A stretch of 64,000 bases of DNA from Desulfovibrio intestinalis (GCF_014202345.1 NZ_JACHGO010000002.1:355630-419629), one strand, 5' to 3'; counted from the first letter of the stretch, positions 34,838 to 45,168 are shown. Notes: generated by a model from the sequence alone, not told the origin. Made by a program: numbers and translations.

Positions 34838-37800
34838 ATGCCTAAGCGTACGGATTTACACAAGATTCTTGTTATCGGCGCGGGACCCATCATCATCGGC
34901 CAGGGCTGCGAGTTTGACTACTCCGGCTCACAGGCTGTCAAAGCCCTTAAAGAAGAGGGCTACGAAGTGGTGCTGGTCAACTCCAATCCCGCTACCATCA
35001 TGACCGATCCCCAGTTGGCCGACGCCACCTATGTGGAACCCATCGAACATGATACCCTGACTGCCATCATCCGAAAAGAACGCCCCGACGCACTGTTACC
35101 GACCCTTGGCGGGCAGACGGCTTTGAACGCCGCTCTTGGACTTGCCAAGAGCGGCGTTTTGGCGGAGTACGGCGTTGAACTTATCGGTGCACGCGCTGAG
35201 GTTATTGAAAAGGCCGAAAGCCGTGAGCTTTTTCGCGAAGCGATGGAGCACATCGGCCTCAATATGCCTGCCAGCGGTATTGCCAGAAATATCGAAGAAG
35301 TTCGCCACCTCGGCAACATACTGCCTTTCCCCCTCATTGTGCGCCCGGCCTTTACCCTGGGCGGCACGGGCGGCGGCGTAGCCTATAATCTTGCCGACCT
35401 TGAAGAAGTGGCAAGCAACGGCCTCGCAGCCAGCCCCACCACCGAGGTCATGATCGAGCAGAGCGTGCTTGGCTGGAAAGAAATTGAAATGGAAGTGATG
35501 CGCGACGCCAAGGATAACTGCGTCATCATCTGCTCCATTGAAAATCTTGACCCCATGGGCGTTCACACGGGCGACTCCATCACCGTGGCTCCGGTGCAGA
35601 CTCTTTCCGACGCCGAATATCAGCAGATCCGCGATGCTTCCATTGCCATCATGCGTGAAATCGGCGTGGAAACCGGCGGCAGCAACGTGCAGTTTGGCAT
35701 CAACCCGGCCAACGGCGAAATTGTTGTTATTGAGATGAATCCGCGCGTGTCGCGGTCTTCGGCGCTGGCCTCCAAGGCGACGGGTTTTCCCATCGCCAAA
35801 ATCGCGGCCAAACTGGCTGTGGGCTACACGCTGGACGAACTGCGCAACGACATCACGCGTGAGACGGTGGCCAGCTTTGAACCTGCCATCGACTACTGCG
35901 TGGTCAAGATTCCGCGTTTTACCTTTGAAAAATTCCCCGGTGCCAAGGACGAACTCACCACTTCTATGAAGAGCGTGGGCGAAGCCATGAGCATTGGCCG
36001 TACCTTCAAGGAGGCTTTGCAGAAGGGCCTGCGCTCTATGGAAATCGGGGCCACTGGCCTGGGTTTCAACTTCAACGCCGAACTGCCTGACCGCGAAGTT
36101 ATCCTTGAGTCTCTGCAGCGGCCCAATTCACGCCGCATATTTGCGCTGCGTCAGGCTCTGCTGGCGGGCATCACGGAAGAAGAAATCTTTGACGTGTCCG
36201 CCATCGACCCCTGGTTTGTTCGGCAGTTGCAGGACATCGTGGATATGGAGCAGCGCATCCGCAACTTTGGCATGGCCAATGACATGACAGCCAGCAATGA
36301 AGCTCTGGCGGTCATCTTGCGCGAAGCCAAGGAATACGGTTTCTCCGACAGGCAGCTTGCCGAAATGTGGAAGCGCCCTGAAGCCGATATTCGCCGTTTG
36401 CGCGACGAAATGAACATCCTGCCGACCTATTATCTGGTCGACACCTGCGCAGGGGAGTTTGAAGCCTACACACCCTATTTTTATTCGACCTACGAGAAGG
36501 GTGAAGAAATCAAACTTGAAGACCGCCGTAAGGTGCTCATCCTGGGCGGTGGCCCCAACCGCATCGGCCAGGGCATCGAGTTTGACTACTGCTGCTGCCA
36601 TGCCTCCTTTGCTCTGCGGGATGCCGGTATTATGGCCATTATGGCAAACTCCAACCCCGAAACGGTCTCCACAGACTACGACACTTCAGACCGGCTCTAT
36701 TTTGAACCGCTGACCTTCGAAGATGTCATGAACATTGTGGAAAAAGAAAAGCCCGAAGGCGTTATCGTTCAGTTTGGCGGCCAGACTCCGCTGAATCTGG
36801 CTGTGCCGCTCATGCGTGCAGGCGTGCCCATTCTTGGCACCAGCCCCGACGCCATCGACCGCGCAGAAGACCGCGAGCGTTTTCAGGCTCTGATTCAGAA
36901 GCTGGGTCTGCTGCAGCCGCCCAACGGCACAGCCATGAGCCTTGAAGATGCTCTGGAAGTGGCCGAGCGCATCACCTACCCTGTGGTGGTGCGGCCAAGC
37001 TACGTGCTTGGCGGCCGCGCTATGGCCGTTGTGTATGACGCTTCGGAGCTGACCGCGTACTTCCACGCCCAGGTGCCCGAAAGGCCGGAACACCCCATCC
37101 TTGTCGACAAGTTCCTTGAACATGCGGTTGAAGTGGATGTGGACGCCCTGTCTGACGGCAAGGACGTGTATGTGGCTGGCATTATGGAGCATATCGAAGA
37201 AGCCGGTATTCACTCCGGCGATTCGGCCTGCGTGCTGCCTTCCTATTCGCTGTCTTACGACCATGTGGCCCTTATTGCGGTTCAGGCTGAAGCTCTGGCC
37301 CGCGAACTCAAAGTTGTGGGCCTCATGAATATCCAGTTTGCCATCAAGGGCGACGATATCTATATCCTTGAAGTGAACCCGCGCGCCTCGCGTACGGCTC
37401 CCTTTGTGTCCAAGGCCACGGGCGTGCCCCTGCCGTACCTTGCCACCCAGGTCATGCTGGGCAAGACTCTGGACGAACTTGACCCCTGGAGCATGCGCAA
37501 GGGTGGTTTCACCTGCGTGAAGGAAGCGGTTATGCCCTTCCAGCGCTTCCCGGGTGTGGACGTAATACTTGGACCTGAAATGCACTCCACTGGCGAAGTT
37601 ATGGGCATGGGCTCCAACTTTGGTGAAGCCTTCCTCAAGAGCCAGCTTGGTGCAGGTCAGGTGCCGCCGCAGGGAGGCAAGCTTTTCCTTTCTGTGAATG
37701 ACCGCGACAAACCCTTCCTGCCTGAAGTGGCAGAAAAGTTTGCCAATCTGGGCTTTGATCTGCTGGCGACCAAAGGCACTGCGGCGATTCTGCGCGAGCA

Positions 37801-38080
37801 CGGCCTCAAGGTTGAGGAAGTGCGTAAGGTTTACGAAGGCCGCCCCAATATTGTGGATCTGCTTATCAATCACGAGGTGGCTCTGGTCGTGAATACGGCT
37901 TCGGGCAAACACACCGCCAAGGATTCCAAGGCCATTCGTCAGGCGGCTCTGAACTACAAGGTGCCGTACTGCACCACCATCGCTGCGGCGCGCGCCACGG
38001 CCACGGCCATCGGTTCGCGGCGGGACGAAACCCATGTGGAAAGTTTGCAGGAATACTACGCGCGGGAAGTGCGGGGGTAA
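34838..38080 (+). CDS. carB: Carbamoyl-phosphate synthase, large subunit
   Basis: Makes carbamoyl phosphate from bicarbonate, ammonia (from CarA) and two ATP, feeding arginine and pyrimidine synthesis; 1080 residues, full length. Two homologous ATP-grasp halves are visible: [21 protein letters not shown]...[12 protein letters not shown], and [21 protein letters not shown]...[11 protein letters not shown]. The allosteric MGS-like domain forms the C-terminus (from about residue 940). The start ATG at 34838 follows GCAGGA; the in-frame extension upstream would run through the promoter. Confidence 0.96.
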   Translation: MPKRTDLHKILVIGAGPIIIGQGCEFDYSGSQAVKALKEEGYEVVLVNSNPATIMTDPQLADATYVEPIEHDTLTAIIRKERPDALLPTLGGQTALNAALGLAKSGVLAEYGVELIGARAEVIEKAESRELFREAMEHIGLNMPASGIARNIEEVRHLGNILPFPLIVRPAFTLGGTGGGVAYNLADLEEVASNGLAASPTTEVMIEQSVLGWKEIEMEVMRDAKDNCVIICSIENLDPMGVHTGDSITVAPVQTLSDAEYQQIRDASIAIMREIGVETGGSNVQFGINPANGEIVVIEMNPRVSRSSALASKATGFPIAKIAAKLAVGYTLDELRNDITRETVASFEPAIDYCVVKIPRFTFEKFPGAKDELTTSMKSVGEAMSIGRTFKEALQKGLRSMEIGATGLGFNFNAELPDREVILESLQRPNSRRIFALRQALLAGITEEEIFDVSAIDPWFVRQLQDIVDMEQRIRNFGMANDMTASNEALAVILREAKEYGFSDRQLAEMWKRPEADIRRLRDEMNILPTYYLVDTCAGEFEAYTPYFYSTYEKGEEIKLEDRRKVLILGGGPNRIGQGIEFDYCCCHASFALRDAGIMAIMANSNPETVSTDYDTSDRLYFEPLTFEDVMNIVEKEKPEGVIVQFGGQTPLNLAVPLMRAGVPILGTSPDAIDRAEDRERFQALIQKLGLLQPPNGTAMSLEDALEVAERITYPVVVRPSYVLGGRAMAVVYDASELTAYFHAQVPERPEHPILVDKFLEHAVEVDVDALSDGKDVYVAGIMEHIEEAGIHSGDSACVLPSYSLSYDHVALIAVQAEALARELKVVGLMNIQFAIKGDDIYILEVNPRASRTAPFVSKATGVPLPYLATQVMLGKTLDELDPWSMRKGGFTCVKEAVMPFQRFPGVDVILGPEMHSTGEVMGMGSNFGEAFLKSQLGAGQVPPQGGKLFLSVNDRDKPFLPEVAEKFANLGFDLLATKGTAAILREHGLKVEEVRKVYEGRPNIVDLLINHEVALVVNTASGKHTAKDSKAIRQAALNYKVPYCTTIAAARATATAIGSRRDETHVESLQEYYAREVRG

Positions 38081-38083
38081 GTT

Positions 38084-39214
38084 ATGAAAGCATTGCTGGT
38101 GCTGGAAGACGGATTTACGCTTGAAGGCAAGTCCTTTACTGGCGAATTTGAAACCGGTGGCGAAGTTATCTTCACTACAGGTATGACTGGATATCAGGAG
38201 GTTCTTACCGATCCTTCTTATTATGGGCAGATGGTCTGCATGACCTACCCCCTCATCGGCAATTATGGCACCAGCCGTGAAGATATGGAGTCTGCCGGGG
38301 TGCACTGCGCGGCTCTGCTGGTAAAGGAGTGCTGCAAAAAGCCTTCTAACTGGCGTTCCACAATGTCTTTGCCGACGTTTTTACAGCGCTATGAAAAGCC
38401 CGGCATGGAAGGAATCGATACCCGGTCTCTGACTTTGCATCTGCGTATCAACGGAGCCATGCGCGGCATCATTTCCACAAAGGAAATGGATCTTCGCGTG
38501 TTGCAGGAACGCGCCAAGGCGCTGCCAACCATGAAAGGACGCAATCTCGTGCCTTTTGTGGCTGCCAAAGCTCCCTACACCTGGTACGATAACGCCGTTC
38601 AGGAAGCACCAATGGCCGAAGACGGCAGTTACGCATGGCGTAACGCCGGGCTGCCGCTTCTGGTTTATGACTACGGCATCAAGTGGAATATTTTGCGCCG
38701 CTTGTGTGAAGCTGGTTTTGAACCTCTGGTTGTGCCGCCAAACTTCAGTGCCGTTCAGGCCAAAGCCAGTGGGGCCAAAGGGGTCTTTCTGTCCAACGGC
38801 CCCGGCGACCCGGCCACGCTGACCAATGAAATTGCACTGGTGCGCGAGCTTATTCAGGCTTTTCCTGTTACGGGAATTTGCCTTGGCCATCAGCTCATCG
38901 GCCACGCCCTTGGGGGCACCACCGATAAGCTCAAGTTCGGCCACCACGGCTGCAACCATCCGGTCAAGGACCTGACCACGGGCCGCATTGAAATATCTTC
39001 GCAGAACCACGGGTTTCATGTGGTTCTGGACGGATTGGAAGATGTAGAAGCTACCCACATTAATCTTAATGACAATACGCTTGAAGGGCTGCGCCACAAA
39101 ACGCTGCCAGTCATGAGCTTGCAGTATCACCCGGAAGCCGCCGCCGGGCCGCATGACGGAGAATACCTGTTTGCCAGCTTCAGGAAACTGATTGGCGAGG
39201 CCACTGGGTCCTGA
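38084..39214 (+). CDS. carA: Carbamoyl-phosphate synthase, small (glutaminase) subunit
   Basis: Glutamine amidotransferase subunit, 376 residues, which releases ammonia and channels it to CarB. The N-terminal half has [33 protein letters not shown]. The class I glutaminase half contains [10 protein letters not shown], the nucleophile Cys in [10 protein letters not shown], and the His/Glu pair in [13 protein letters not shown]. It starts three bases after carB, so the order is carB-carA, the reverse of the usual carA-carB. Confidence 0.96.
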   Translation: MKALLVLEDGFTLEGKSFTGEFETGGEVIFTTGMTGYQEVLTDPSYYGQMVCMTYPLIGNYGTSREDMESAGVHCAALLVKECCKKPSNWRSTMSLPTFLQRYEKPGMEGIDTRSLTLHLRINGAMRGIISTKEMDLRVLQERAKALPTMKGRNLVPFVAAKAPYTWYDNAVQEAPMAEDGSYAWRNAGLPLLVYDYGIKWNILRRLCEAGFEPLVVPPNFSAVQAKASGAKGVFLSNGPGDPATLTNEIALVRELIQAFPVTGICLGHQLIGHALGGTTDKLKFGHHGCNHPVKDLTTGRIEISSQNHGFHVVLDGLEDVEATHINLNDNTLEGLRHKTLPVMSLQYHPEAAAGPHDGEYLFASFRKLIGEATGS

Positions 39215-39357
39215 TTCTTCGGAAAAGACTTGATATGCACGTCTTCTTATGGCTAGATTGTGGCAAGCACTGATAGCGATTAGCGCTTTTTATTTTCTGG
39301 TATGAGGATATTCCGGCGGTCTAGGCCGCCTTATCTGCAAACAGCAAGGAGCTTCGT

Positions 39358-39792
39358 GTGAAAAAGTCAGTTTTGAGCCTTGGGCTGGTTTTGGCTCTGG
39401 TTCTGGCCTGCGCTCCCGTTCGTGCGGCAGAAGCACCCGCCGTCAGCGATGCGATTCAGAGTAATCCGGTTGAGCAGCTTACAGGCAAAGTATGGCAAAA
39501 GACGGCTGAAGCCGATAAGGCAGCCTTTCTTCTTGGAGTCGAATCTGCCATTGCCGTGGAATACTTTGTTAATGCCAAAATAACGGAAAAAGCCGCCAAA
39601 ACCGGCAAAAAACCCACCTGCACCCTGTCGCCCTTTGAAAAGGGCTGGATGAAGGCTTTCAAGGACGTTAACCGCGCGGACATCGTCAAGATGGTCGACC
39701 AGTGGTATGCGGCCAACCCCGACAAGCTTGACCGTCCGGTTTTGGGTGTTATTTGGTATGAACTGATTGCCCCGCGTCTTGCCACGAAGTAG
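39358..39792 (+). CDS. Small exported protein of unknown function
   Basis: A 144-residue protein with a clear signal peptide (MKKSVLSLGLVLALVLAC..., cleavage after VRA near residue 23). The mature part is mostly helical, with FLLGVESAIAVEYFVNAKI, LSPFEKGWMKAF and VDQWYAANPDKLDRPVLGVIWYEL. The NPDKLDRPVLGVIW helix recalls Rap1a/Tai-type periplasmic proteins, but this is weak. The start is GTG with AAGGAG seven bases before. It is followed 47 bases later by a small lipoprotein gene and probably co-transcribed. Confidence 0.75.
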   Translation: MKKSVLSLGLVLALVLACAPVRAAEAPAVSDAIQSNPVEQLTGKVWQKTAEADKAAFLLGVESAIAVEYFVNAKITEKAAKTGKKPTCTLSPFEKGWMKAFKDVNRADIVKMVDQWYAANPDKLDRPVLGVIWYELIAPRLATK

Positions 39793-39839
39793 GGCATTAG
39801 CCTTTCAATGCGATGACAAGACTTTTCAGGAGAATCATC

Positions 39840-40082
39840 ATGAAAAAAGTTTTGATTATTGGCCTGCTGGCCGTCATGTTCACCAGCGGCATTGGTTGCA
39901 CGAATATGAATAAAACCCAGCAGGGCGTTGCGAGCGGCGCGGCTCTGGGCGCTCTGGGCGGTGCAGGTATTGCTGCCATTTCTGGCGGCGCTGCTGGCTG
40001 GGGTGCTCTTGCCGGTGCCGGCATCGGCGCGCTGGCTGGTGGCATTGTTGGTCACGAGCAAAGCAAGGGCAACAGCTGGTAA
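39840..40082 (+). CDS. Small glycine-zipper lipoprotein
   Basis: An 80-residue protein. The signal sequence MKKVLIIGLLAVMFTSGIGC ends in a lipobox-like GIGC, so lipid attachment at Cys20 is likely. The mature part is dominated by a Gly/Ala repeat (GAALGALGGAGIAAISGGAAG, then GALAGAGIGALAGGIVG), a glycine zipper that typically inserts into or spans the outer membrane. GGAG precedes the ATG. A strong terminator follows. Confidence 0.82.
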   Translation: MKKVLIIGLLAVMFTSGIGCTNMNKTQQGVASGAALGALGGAGIAAISGGAAGWGALAGAGIGALAGGIVGHEQSKGNSW

Positions 40083-40111
40083 CCCACCTTTTGCACTTTG
40101 TTCAGGATTTG

Positions 40112-40139
40112 AAAGGGGGCCGGGTTTCCGGCCCCCTTT
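40112..40139 (+). terminator. Terminator after the glycine-zipper lipoprotein gene
   Basis: Twelve-base perfect stem AAAGGGGGCCGG/CCGGCCCCCTTT with loop GTTT, 29 bases after the stop codon. Confidence 0.85.
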
Positions 40140-40277
40140 GCGTGAAGGACATCGAGTGGCGCATAACCACCTGAAATATTTATACTTGAAATAGTTGCTT
40201 TACGGCTAGCAAAGCTCGCCTGAGTCTGTTTGCGGCAAGAGTTTAGAATCATTGACTCATTTTATTCGTAACTTGTT

Positions 40278-40338
40278 CTAGAGCAGACTGACGTTGAAAT
40301 GCAGTACAATTAAGTTTTTTCAAAGTTAGCATGCTCTA
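40278..40338. repeat. Dispersed palindromic element, short form (copy 4)
   Basis: Sixty-one bases, CTAGAGCAGACTGACGTTGA at the left end and TTTTTTCAAAGTTAGCATGC plus TCTA at the right. The internal part of the long form is missing. The right end directly abuts the leader of the flavodoxin-ferredoxin gene. Confidence 0.7.
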
Positions 40339-40353
40339 ATGAGGGAGGTTCAC

Positions 40354-41136
40354 ATGAGTGGCACCCTGCACACCGTATTTTTCAGTCCAACCAGTAGCAG
40401 CAAAAAAATTGCCCGTGCCGTCGCATGGCCTTTATCGCAGGCACTTGGCAAAGAACTTTGCGAACACGATTTGACCTTTCCCCAAGGCCGCAACAAATCT
40501 CTGCACTGCACCAGCGACGACATTTTTCTTTTTGCTTTCCCCGTATATGCCGGGCGCGTTCCACGTCTGCTCAACAGCTTTTTGGCACAGCTGAGTGGCG
40601 GGGGAGCGCGGGCTGTGGTTCTGGCTGTCTATGGCAACCGCCACTACGACGACGCCTTGCTGGAGGCTGTGGATACGATTCAGGAACATCATTGTGACGT
40701 AGTTTCCGCAGGAGCCCTTGTGGCGGAGCATAGCCTGACGCCGAAAGTTGGTACGGGCAGGCCAGATAATCAAGATTTGAAAAACGCCGAAGAGTTTGCC
40801 CACCACGCGGCGCAAGCTGCTCTTTCGGGCCATGCAGGGCCGGTAACTGTGCCGGGCAAGCGTCCTTACAAGGATCTGCCTCCAGCAATGGATATACGGC
40901 CCAAAACATCAGATGCGTGTACGCAGTGTTTGCTCTGCGTGAGCCAGTGCCCCATGCAGATTATCAGTGAAGATAACCCTGCCGTGGTGGGGCAGGGCTG
41001 TATTCGCTGCTGTGCTTGCGTCAAGGCATGCCCGGAGCAGGCAAAGTTCTTCGATCAGGAACCTGTGCTGAAGATAATCGGCATGCTGGAAGAAAAATGC
41101 CGAGACCGCAGGGAACCGGAATTTTATACGGTTTAG
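40354..41136 (+). CDS. Flavodoxin-ferredoxin fusion (EFR1-type)
   Basis: A 260-residue protein. The N-terminal flavodoxin-like domain starts TVFFSPTSSSKKIARAVA (phosphate loop for FMN) and contains FAFPVYAGRVPRLLNSFL and VLAVYGNRHYDDAL. The C-terminal part has two [4Fe-4S] motifs, C-TQ-C-LL-C-VSQ-CP and C-IR-C-CA-C-VKA-CP. Such proteins move electrons between flavin and Fe-S partners; the partner is not identifiable here. The ATG at 40354 has GGGAGG at good distance; the in-frame ATG at 40339 lies at the edge of the repeat and was rejected. Confidence 0.86.
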   Translation: MSGTLHTVFFSPTSSSKKIARAVAWPLSQALGKELCEHDLTFPQGRNKSLHCTSDDIFLFAFPVYAGRVPRLLNSFLAQLSGGGARAVVLAVYGNRHYDDALLEAVDTIQEHHCDVVSAGALVAEHSLTPKVGTGRPDNQDLKNAEEFAHHAAQAALSGHAGPVTVPGKRPYKDLPPAMDIRPKTSDACTQCLLCVSQCPMQIISEDNPAVVGQGCIRCCACVKACPEQAKFFDQEPVLKIIGMLEEKCRDRREPEFYTV

Positions 41137-41164
41137 ACTGCCCAGATTCTGCAAATCGGAGCGC

Positions 41165-41206
41165 ATTGAAAAAGGGGATATGCTTTTGCATATCCCCTTT
41201 TTCAAT
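41165..41206. terminator. Bidirectional terminator
   Basis: Nineteen-base perfect inverted repeat (41165-41183 / 41188-41206) around a TTTT loop, with A5 and T5 tracts on either side of a GGGGATATGC core. Confidence 0.88.
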
Positions 41207-41235
41207 AGATTATTTTCTGACAGACTGAGAAGTAT

Positions 41236-41384
41236 CAGAGCATTTTAACTTTGAAAAAGTTTATCTGCCCAAATTCTGTACACACAGCGTTGCATGCCGT
41301 AAGGGCGCGCGCTGCCAAAATGTGCATTTCTCAGCCGAGTGGCAACGTTGAAATGTAAAGCATCTCAACGTTAGTCTGCTCTAG
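41236..41384. repeat. Dispersed palindromic element, long form (copy 5)
   Basis: About 149 bases. The left end is AGAGCATTTTAACTTTGAAA, the right end AACGTTAGTCTGCTCTAG. Read on the minus strand it aligns with copies 1 and 3, including the internal TTTGAAATG/CATTTCAA-type hairpin. Its terminal CTAG overlaps and supplies the stop codon of the Ldh2-type gene. Confidence 0.72.
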
Positions 41385-42379
41385 CAGAGGCTGTGGAGCT
41401 GCGCAAGCAGGGGGTCTGGCAAATCAATTGCTCCCTTTGCCTGTACTGTGGCCTCCAACGCTGTTCTCCGGTCACCGGGCAGGCGCACGCCTTCCTGATC
41501 GGTAATAAAGTGCAGCAAGGTATCAAGCCGTTCAGTAAAGTGTTCCCCAGCGGTAGCCGCAGGGTCCATTATCAGAAAACTTTGCCCGATGCGCGGCGAC
41601 GGCCCTTCCGTCGTGAACAATGAGCTTGCCTCCACTGCCAGGGCAGCACCCGGCAAAACAGCTGCCATAATTTCTACCATCAGCGCCAGCGCGTAGCCCT
41701 TGGGGCCACCGAAGGGCAGAAGCGCGCCTGCAAAGGCCTTGGCCGGATCGCGAGTGGGCTTGCCTTCAGCATCAACTGCGGCGCCTTCAGGTATGAGTTC
41801 TCCCTTTTCAGCTGCCTGCAAAATTTTGCCACGGGCCATTAATCCCATTGATATGTCAATAACCAGGGGCGGCGAGTTTTTTCGGGGGCAGCCCATAGCC
41901 ATAGGATTGGTGCCAAAGGTTCCCTTGCGGCCTCCATAAGGAGCCAGAGCCGCAGGACTGTTGGCGAAAGCCATCGCCAGAAGACCCTGCTTGGCAAAAT
42001 CCTCGACAGCAAGCCCCAAGACACCAGCATGGTGCGAATTGTTGATAGCCAGCAAGGCTACGCCATTTTCTTTGGCTGCCTGTGCCGCAACTGGCAGGCT
42101 GTCAGCAATGGCTCGAAAGGCAAAACCACAGTGGGCGTCTGTAAGTATGGTCCCCGGCCTTGGGCGCAATATCTTCGGCTCTGCAAAACCGTCAATCTTG
42201 CCAGCGAGAGCCTGGGCTGCGTAATAGGGTATACGGGAAAAACCGTGTGAAGGGATGCCTTGCATCTCGGCACGAATCAGGGCTTCAATCGTCACAACGG
42301 CGTTTTCATGACTGACCTTGTGCCGCGTAAGAATGCGCTGGCCGAGGTCGCGCGCGTCATTCAGCGAAATGGAACTCAT
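41381..42379 (-). CDS. Malate/L-lactate dehydrogenase family (Ldh2) NAD(P)-dependent oxidoreductase
   Basis: A 332-residue member of the Ldh2/MDG family, NAD(P)H-dependent reductases of 2-keto acids and related imines, structurally unrelated to classical LDH. EALIRAEMQGIPSHGFSRIPYY at the N-terminus holds the family Ser-His. NNSHHAGVLGLAVE, GTNPMAMGCPRK and FGGPKGYALALMVEIMAAVLPG are typical. Substrate could be malate, lactate, sulfolactate or ureidoglycolate. The TAG stop lies in a repeat element. The ATG follows AAGGTGG. Confidence 0.85.
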   Translation of the reverse strand: MSSISLNDARDLGQRILTRHKVSHENAVVTIEALIRAEMQGIPSHGFSRIPYYAAQALAGKIDGFAEPKILRPRPGTILTDAHCGFAFRAIADSLPVAAQAAKENGVALLAINNSHHAGVLGLAVEDFAKQGLLAMAFANSPAALAPYGGRKGTFGTNPMAMGCPRKNSPPLVIDISMGLMARGKILQAAEKGELIPEGAAVDAEGKPTRDPAKAFAGALLPFGGPKGYALALMVEIMAAVLPGAALAVEASSLFTTEGPSPRIGQSFLIMDPAATAGEHFTERLDTLLHFITDQEGVRLPGDRRTALEATVQAKGAIDLPDPLLAQLHSLC

Positions 42380-42529
42380 ATTTCCACCTTAAAGGTTGGG
42401 TAGTTGTCGCCATACCTGGGGGGAAGGCATCACTGCCCCATACGTGTCTGTAACCAACTAGGCAGATAACAGTTTATGCAGTGGACGAAAAGCGGCAAAT
42501 ATACCCCCGCCGTGCCCGCATGATAGGGC

Positions 42530-42570
42530 AAAATGAAAGGCCGCACCCTGATAGCGCGGCCTTTCATTTT
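42530..42570. terminator. Bidirectional terminator after the pyk/HD-GYP unit
   Basis: Fifteen-base perfect stem AAAATGAAAGGCCGC/GCGGCCTTTCATTTT with an 11-base loop, 21 bases after the HD-GYP gene stop on the minus strand. Confidence 0.85.
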
Positions 42571-42591
42571 CGATTTGTCCAGTTGGCGCGG

Positions 42592-43635
42592 CTACAGCGG
42601 GGTATCCACAACCTTGTCCATATCCACCAGCTGACCAATATTGCCCGAGGCAAAGCCTGTGAGCAGCAGGTTGGTGAGTTCTCCGTCATACCGGGCGTCT
42701 CCGGCAAGATCTTTTGCTGCCGCAAGAGGTTCCTTGGCTTCGCCATATGGCTTGTGGCAGATCATGGCAGAAAAGGAGTCCGCGATGGCGGTGATGCGTC
42801 CCACGCGGCTGATCTGATGCGCTTTCAGGTGCTGGGGGTAGCCAGAGCCATCCATGCGTTCGTGGTGCTCATAGCAGGCCCGAACCAGCTCTTCAAAGCT
42901 TACATCCATTTTGTGCATAAGCTTGATGCCCACAAGCGGGTGGGGCAACATTTTTTCACGCTCTTCGGGCTTAAGAGGCCCAGACTTATTGAGCAGAAAG
43001 GCAGGAACCTTGCTCATGCCAATATCATGCAGCAAAAAGGCCAAAGCCATCCGGTCAAGATCTTTGCGGCGGTATTCACCGCCCACCTGCATCCACATCC
43101 AGAGGCCGATCGCCATGCTGTTTATGGCATGGCGCGCGGGCTGGTACTTGCGGAACAGGCGGCGCATGAACGTGTTGACGCGATGTCTGTCTGCCCACAG
43201 ATATTCTGTAATCACCATAACATCGCGGTACAGCGGGTCAAAGAGCGGCTTGATGGGTTGGCTGTTGAATTCGGTATAGCGAAGGAACAGCGCACGGATG
43301 CAGATGTCAGCGATTTCGGCTTCCTTGAGGTTCTTGTCTTGCAAAACAAGATCAAGTTGCTTGACGATGTGGCGCGAATAGATGTGGTGATCTGAGCGGG
43401 CCACAAAAAGATCGCCAGCATCGCAAAGCCGGGCCACCTCTTCAACCTGTTCGTTGGTCAGGCGTGTTTCCTTTTTGCAATAAGGAGCCAGCACCATGAT
43501 GTCATCACGAAAGCTGAAAAGATCCACCGGCGGGCGATACTTAGGAAAGCTGGAAAGAATTTCGCTGCTTATCTGATAGTACTCCTCGTTAATGTTTTGA
43601 GGAACTTCTTTTGCAGACCGTGCTTGTTCAGCCAT
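42592..43635 (-). CDS. HD-GYP domain protein, probable cyclic-di-GMP phosphodiesterase
   Basis: A 347-residue cytoplasmic protein. The first 150 residues are an unassigned helical region. The HD-GYP domain follows, with HD at 203-204 (LLHDIGMSKVP), HPLVGIKLM, and HHERMDGSGYP at 257-267, the GYP hallmark. Such domains hydrolyse c-di-GMP to GMP. No receiver or membrane domain was seen. It begins three bases after the pyruvate kinase stop, so both are co-transcribed and probably co-translated. Confidence 0.85.
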   Translation of the reverse strand: MAEQARSAKEVPQNINEEYYQISSEILSSFPKYRPPVDLFSFRDDIMVLAPYCKKETRLTNEQVEEVARLCDAGDLFVARSDHHIYSRHIVKQLDLVLQDKNLKEAEIADICIRALFLRYTEFNSQPIKPLFDPLYRDVMVITEYLWADRHRVNTFMRRLFRKYQPARHAINSMAIGLWMWMQVGGEYRRKDLDRMALAFLLHDIGMSKVPAFLLNKSGPLKPEEREKMLPHPLVGIKLMHKMDVSFEELVRACYEHHERMDGSGYPQHLKAHQISRVGRITAIADSFSAMICHKPYGEAKEPLAAAKDLAGDARYDGELTNLLLTGFASGNIGQLVDMDKVVDTPL

Positions 43636-43638
43636 GCC

Positions 43639-45057
43639 CTACTTCCAATAGATTTTGACAAGGTTGGTGCCTCTGGGGGTGGCGGAAGAACCCTTGACCT
43701 GGCCAGCAGTGATAACGGCGCAGTCATCGGGATCAAAGTCGGCGCTGTTGTGGATGAAGTGCTCGGCCCTGACAAGGTGGCTTTCTTCATCTTGCGGACT
43801 CGCCACAAAGGCGGGCTTGACGCCCCAAACAAAGTTGAGGGCCTTGACCGTCACGGGATCAGGCGTGAGGGCGTATATCTGCTGCGGAGGCCGCCTGGCG
43901 GAAACCTGACGGGCCGAACTGCCGGAAAGGCTGTGGGACACAATGGCTTTGGCCTGGGCCTTGTCTGCCAGCAGGCAGGCCGAATACGCCAGAAACTCGG
44001 GAATGCCCTTGTCTGCATCGGGTTCTTCAAGCCTGTGGTTAAGCAAGAGCAGCTTTTCGGCTTCATCAGTGATGCGCCGCATGTAACGCACGGTTTCCAC
44101 GGGAAAATTACCCATGGCCGTTTCTTCAGAAAGCATTACGCAGTCGGCTCCGTCCAGAACGGCATTGGCCACGTCTGTGGTTTCAGCGCGGGTGGGGGCG
44201 GGGCTGTTCACCATTGAAAGCAGCATTTGCGTGGCAACAATAACAGGCTTTGAGGCCTTGTTGCAGGCGCTGATGATGCGCTTTTGCAGAGCGGGCAGCA
44301 AGGGCAGGGGGCATTCCACGCCAAGATCGCCGCGCGCCACCATAACCACATCTGTTTCAGCCAGAATTTCAGCCAGATTGTCCACGGCGCTCTGGCGCTC
44401 AAGCTTGACTACCACGGGCAGTTTCAGGCCCGCGGCGGCAATGAGTTCCTTGGCTTCGCGCACGTCGTCAGCCGTTTGAACGTAAGAAATGGCTACGGCG
44501 TCAACACCAAGCTTAAGGCCGTCGGCAAGGTCTTTTTTGTCCTTGTCAGTCAGGGCGCGCACCTTGGTGGCCTTGCCGGGCAGGGCCAGGCCCTTGCGGG
44601 ATGTGACAATGCCCGCATTGTCTGCTTCCAGAAGCACACGGCCATCCGGGCGGCGTTCTTTCACGATGAACTGAAGTCCGCCGTCCGCCAGCACCATGCG
44701 GTCGCCGGGGTCAAGGCTTTCCAGAATGACTTCGTGGTCAAAAGGCAGGTAGGGCATTTCGTCGGTGCGGTCAGCGCTTGCGCCCAGCAGCAGATGCATG
44801 CCTTTGTCTACGTCAATAGTGCCTTCGGGCACCGTTCCGAGACGGATTTTAGGGCCAGAAAGGTCCTGCATGATGGTGATGGGCCTGCCAATGACCTGCT
44901 CAACCTCGCGTATATTTTTTATGATGGTTACGAAGTCTGCGGCAGAACCGTGCGAAAAGTTGAGGCGAAAAACACTGACGCCTGCTTCCGCAAGCTCTTG
45001 CAGCTTTTCTCTGCTATTGGACGCGGGTCCTATGGTGGCAACAATTTTAGTTCTCAT
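43639..45057 (-). CDS. pyk: Pyruvate kinase
   Basis: Converts phosphoenolpyruvate and ADP to pyruvate and ATP; 472 residues. MRTKIVATIGPASNSREKL at the start, FRLNFSHGS, the metal/substrate lysine region VVKLERQSAVDNL, and VMVARGDLGVECPL with the MLLSMVNSPAPTRAETTDVANAV helix are intact. The start follows AAGGACAC. It is divergent from mraZ with a promoter candidate upstream. Confidence 0.95.
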   Translation of the reverse strand: MRTKIVATIGPASNSREKLQELAEAGVSVFRLNFSHGSAADFVTIIKNIREVEQVIGRPITIMQDLSGPKIRLGTVPEGTIDVDKGMHLLLGASADRTDEMPYLPFDHEVILESLDPGDRMVLADGGLQFIVKERRPDGRVLLEADNAGIVTSRKGLALPGKATKVRALTDKDKKDLADGLKLGVDAVAISYVQTADDVREAKELIAAAGLKLPVVVKLERQSAVDNLAEILAETDVVMVARGDLGVECPLPLLPALQKRIISACNKASKPVIVATQMLLSMVNSPAPTRAETTDVANAVLDGADCVMLSEETAMGNFPVETVRYMRRITDEAEKLLLLNHRLEEPDADKGIPEFLAYSACLLADKAQAKAIVSHSLSGSSARQVSARRPPQQIYALTPDPVTVKALNFVWGVKPAFVASPQDEESHLVRAEHFIHNSADFDPDDCAVITAGQVKGSSATPRGTNLVKIYWK

Positions 45058-45139
45058 GATGTGTCCTTGTTTGGAGGGCAAGTGGGGCTGGTCCGGCGCA
45101 TTGGCGCAAGGGAAGAACATTATGGGGCCAGCACATTAA

Positions 45140-45168
45140 ATCATCCTGATTTTACCGTGCATTGTCAA
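45140..45168 (-). promoter_or_regulatory. Candidate promoter of pyk
   Basis: On the minus strand, a perfect TTGACA (45168-45163), a 17-base spacer and GATGAT (45145-45140). The leader would be about 75 bases. Confidence 0.55.

Noticed and set aside
36686..38305. 539-codon open frame antisense to carB
   Set aside because: It lies opposite a highly conserved enzyme; long antisense frames are expected in GC-rich genes and the translation shows no family motif.
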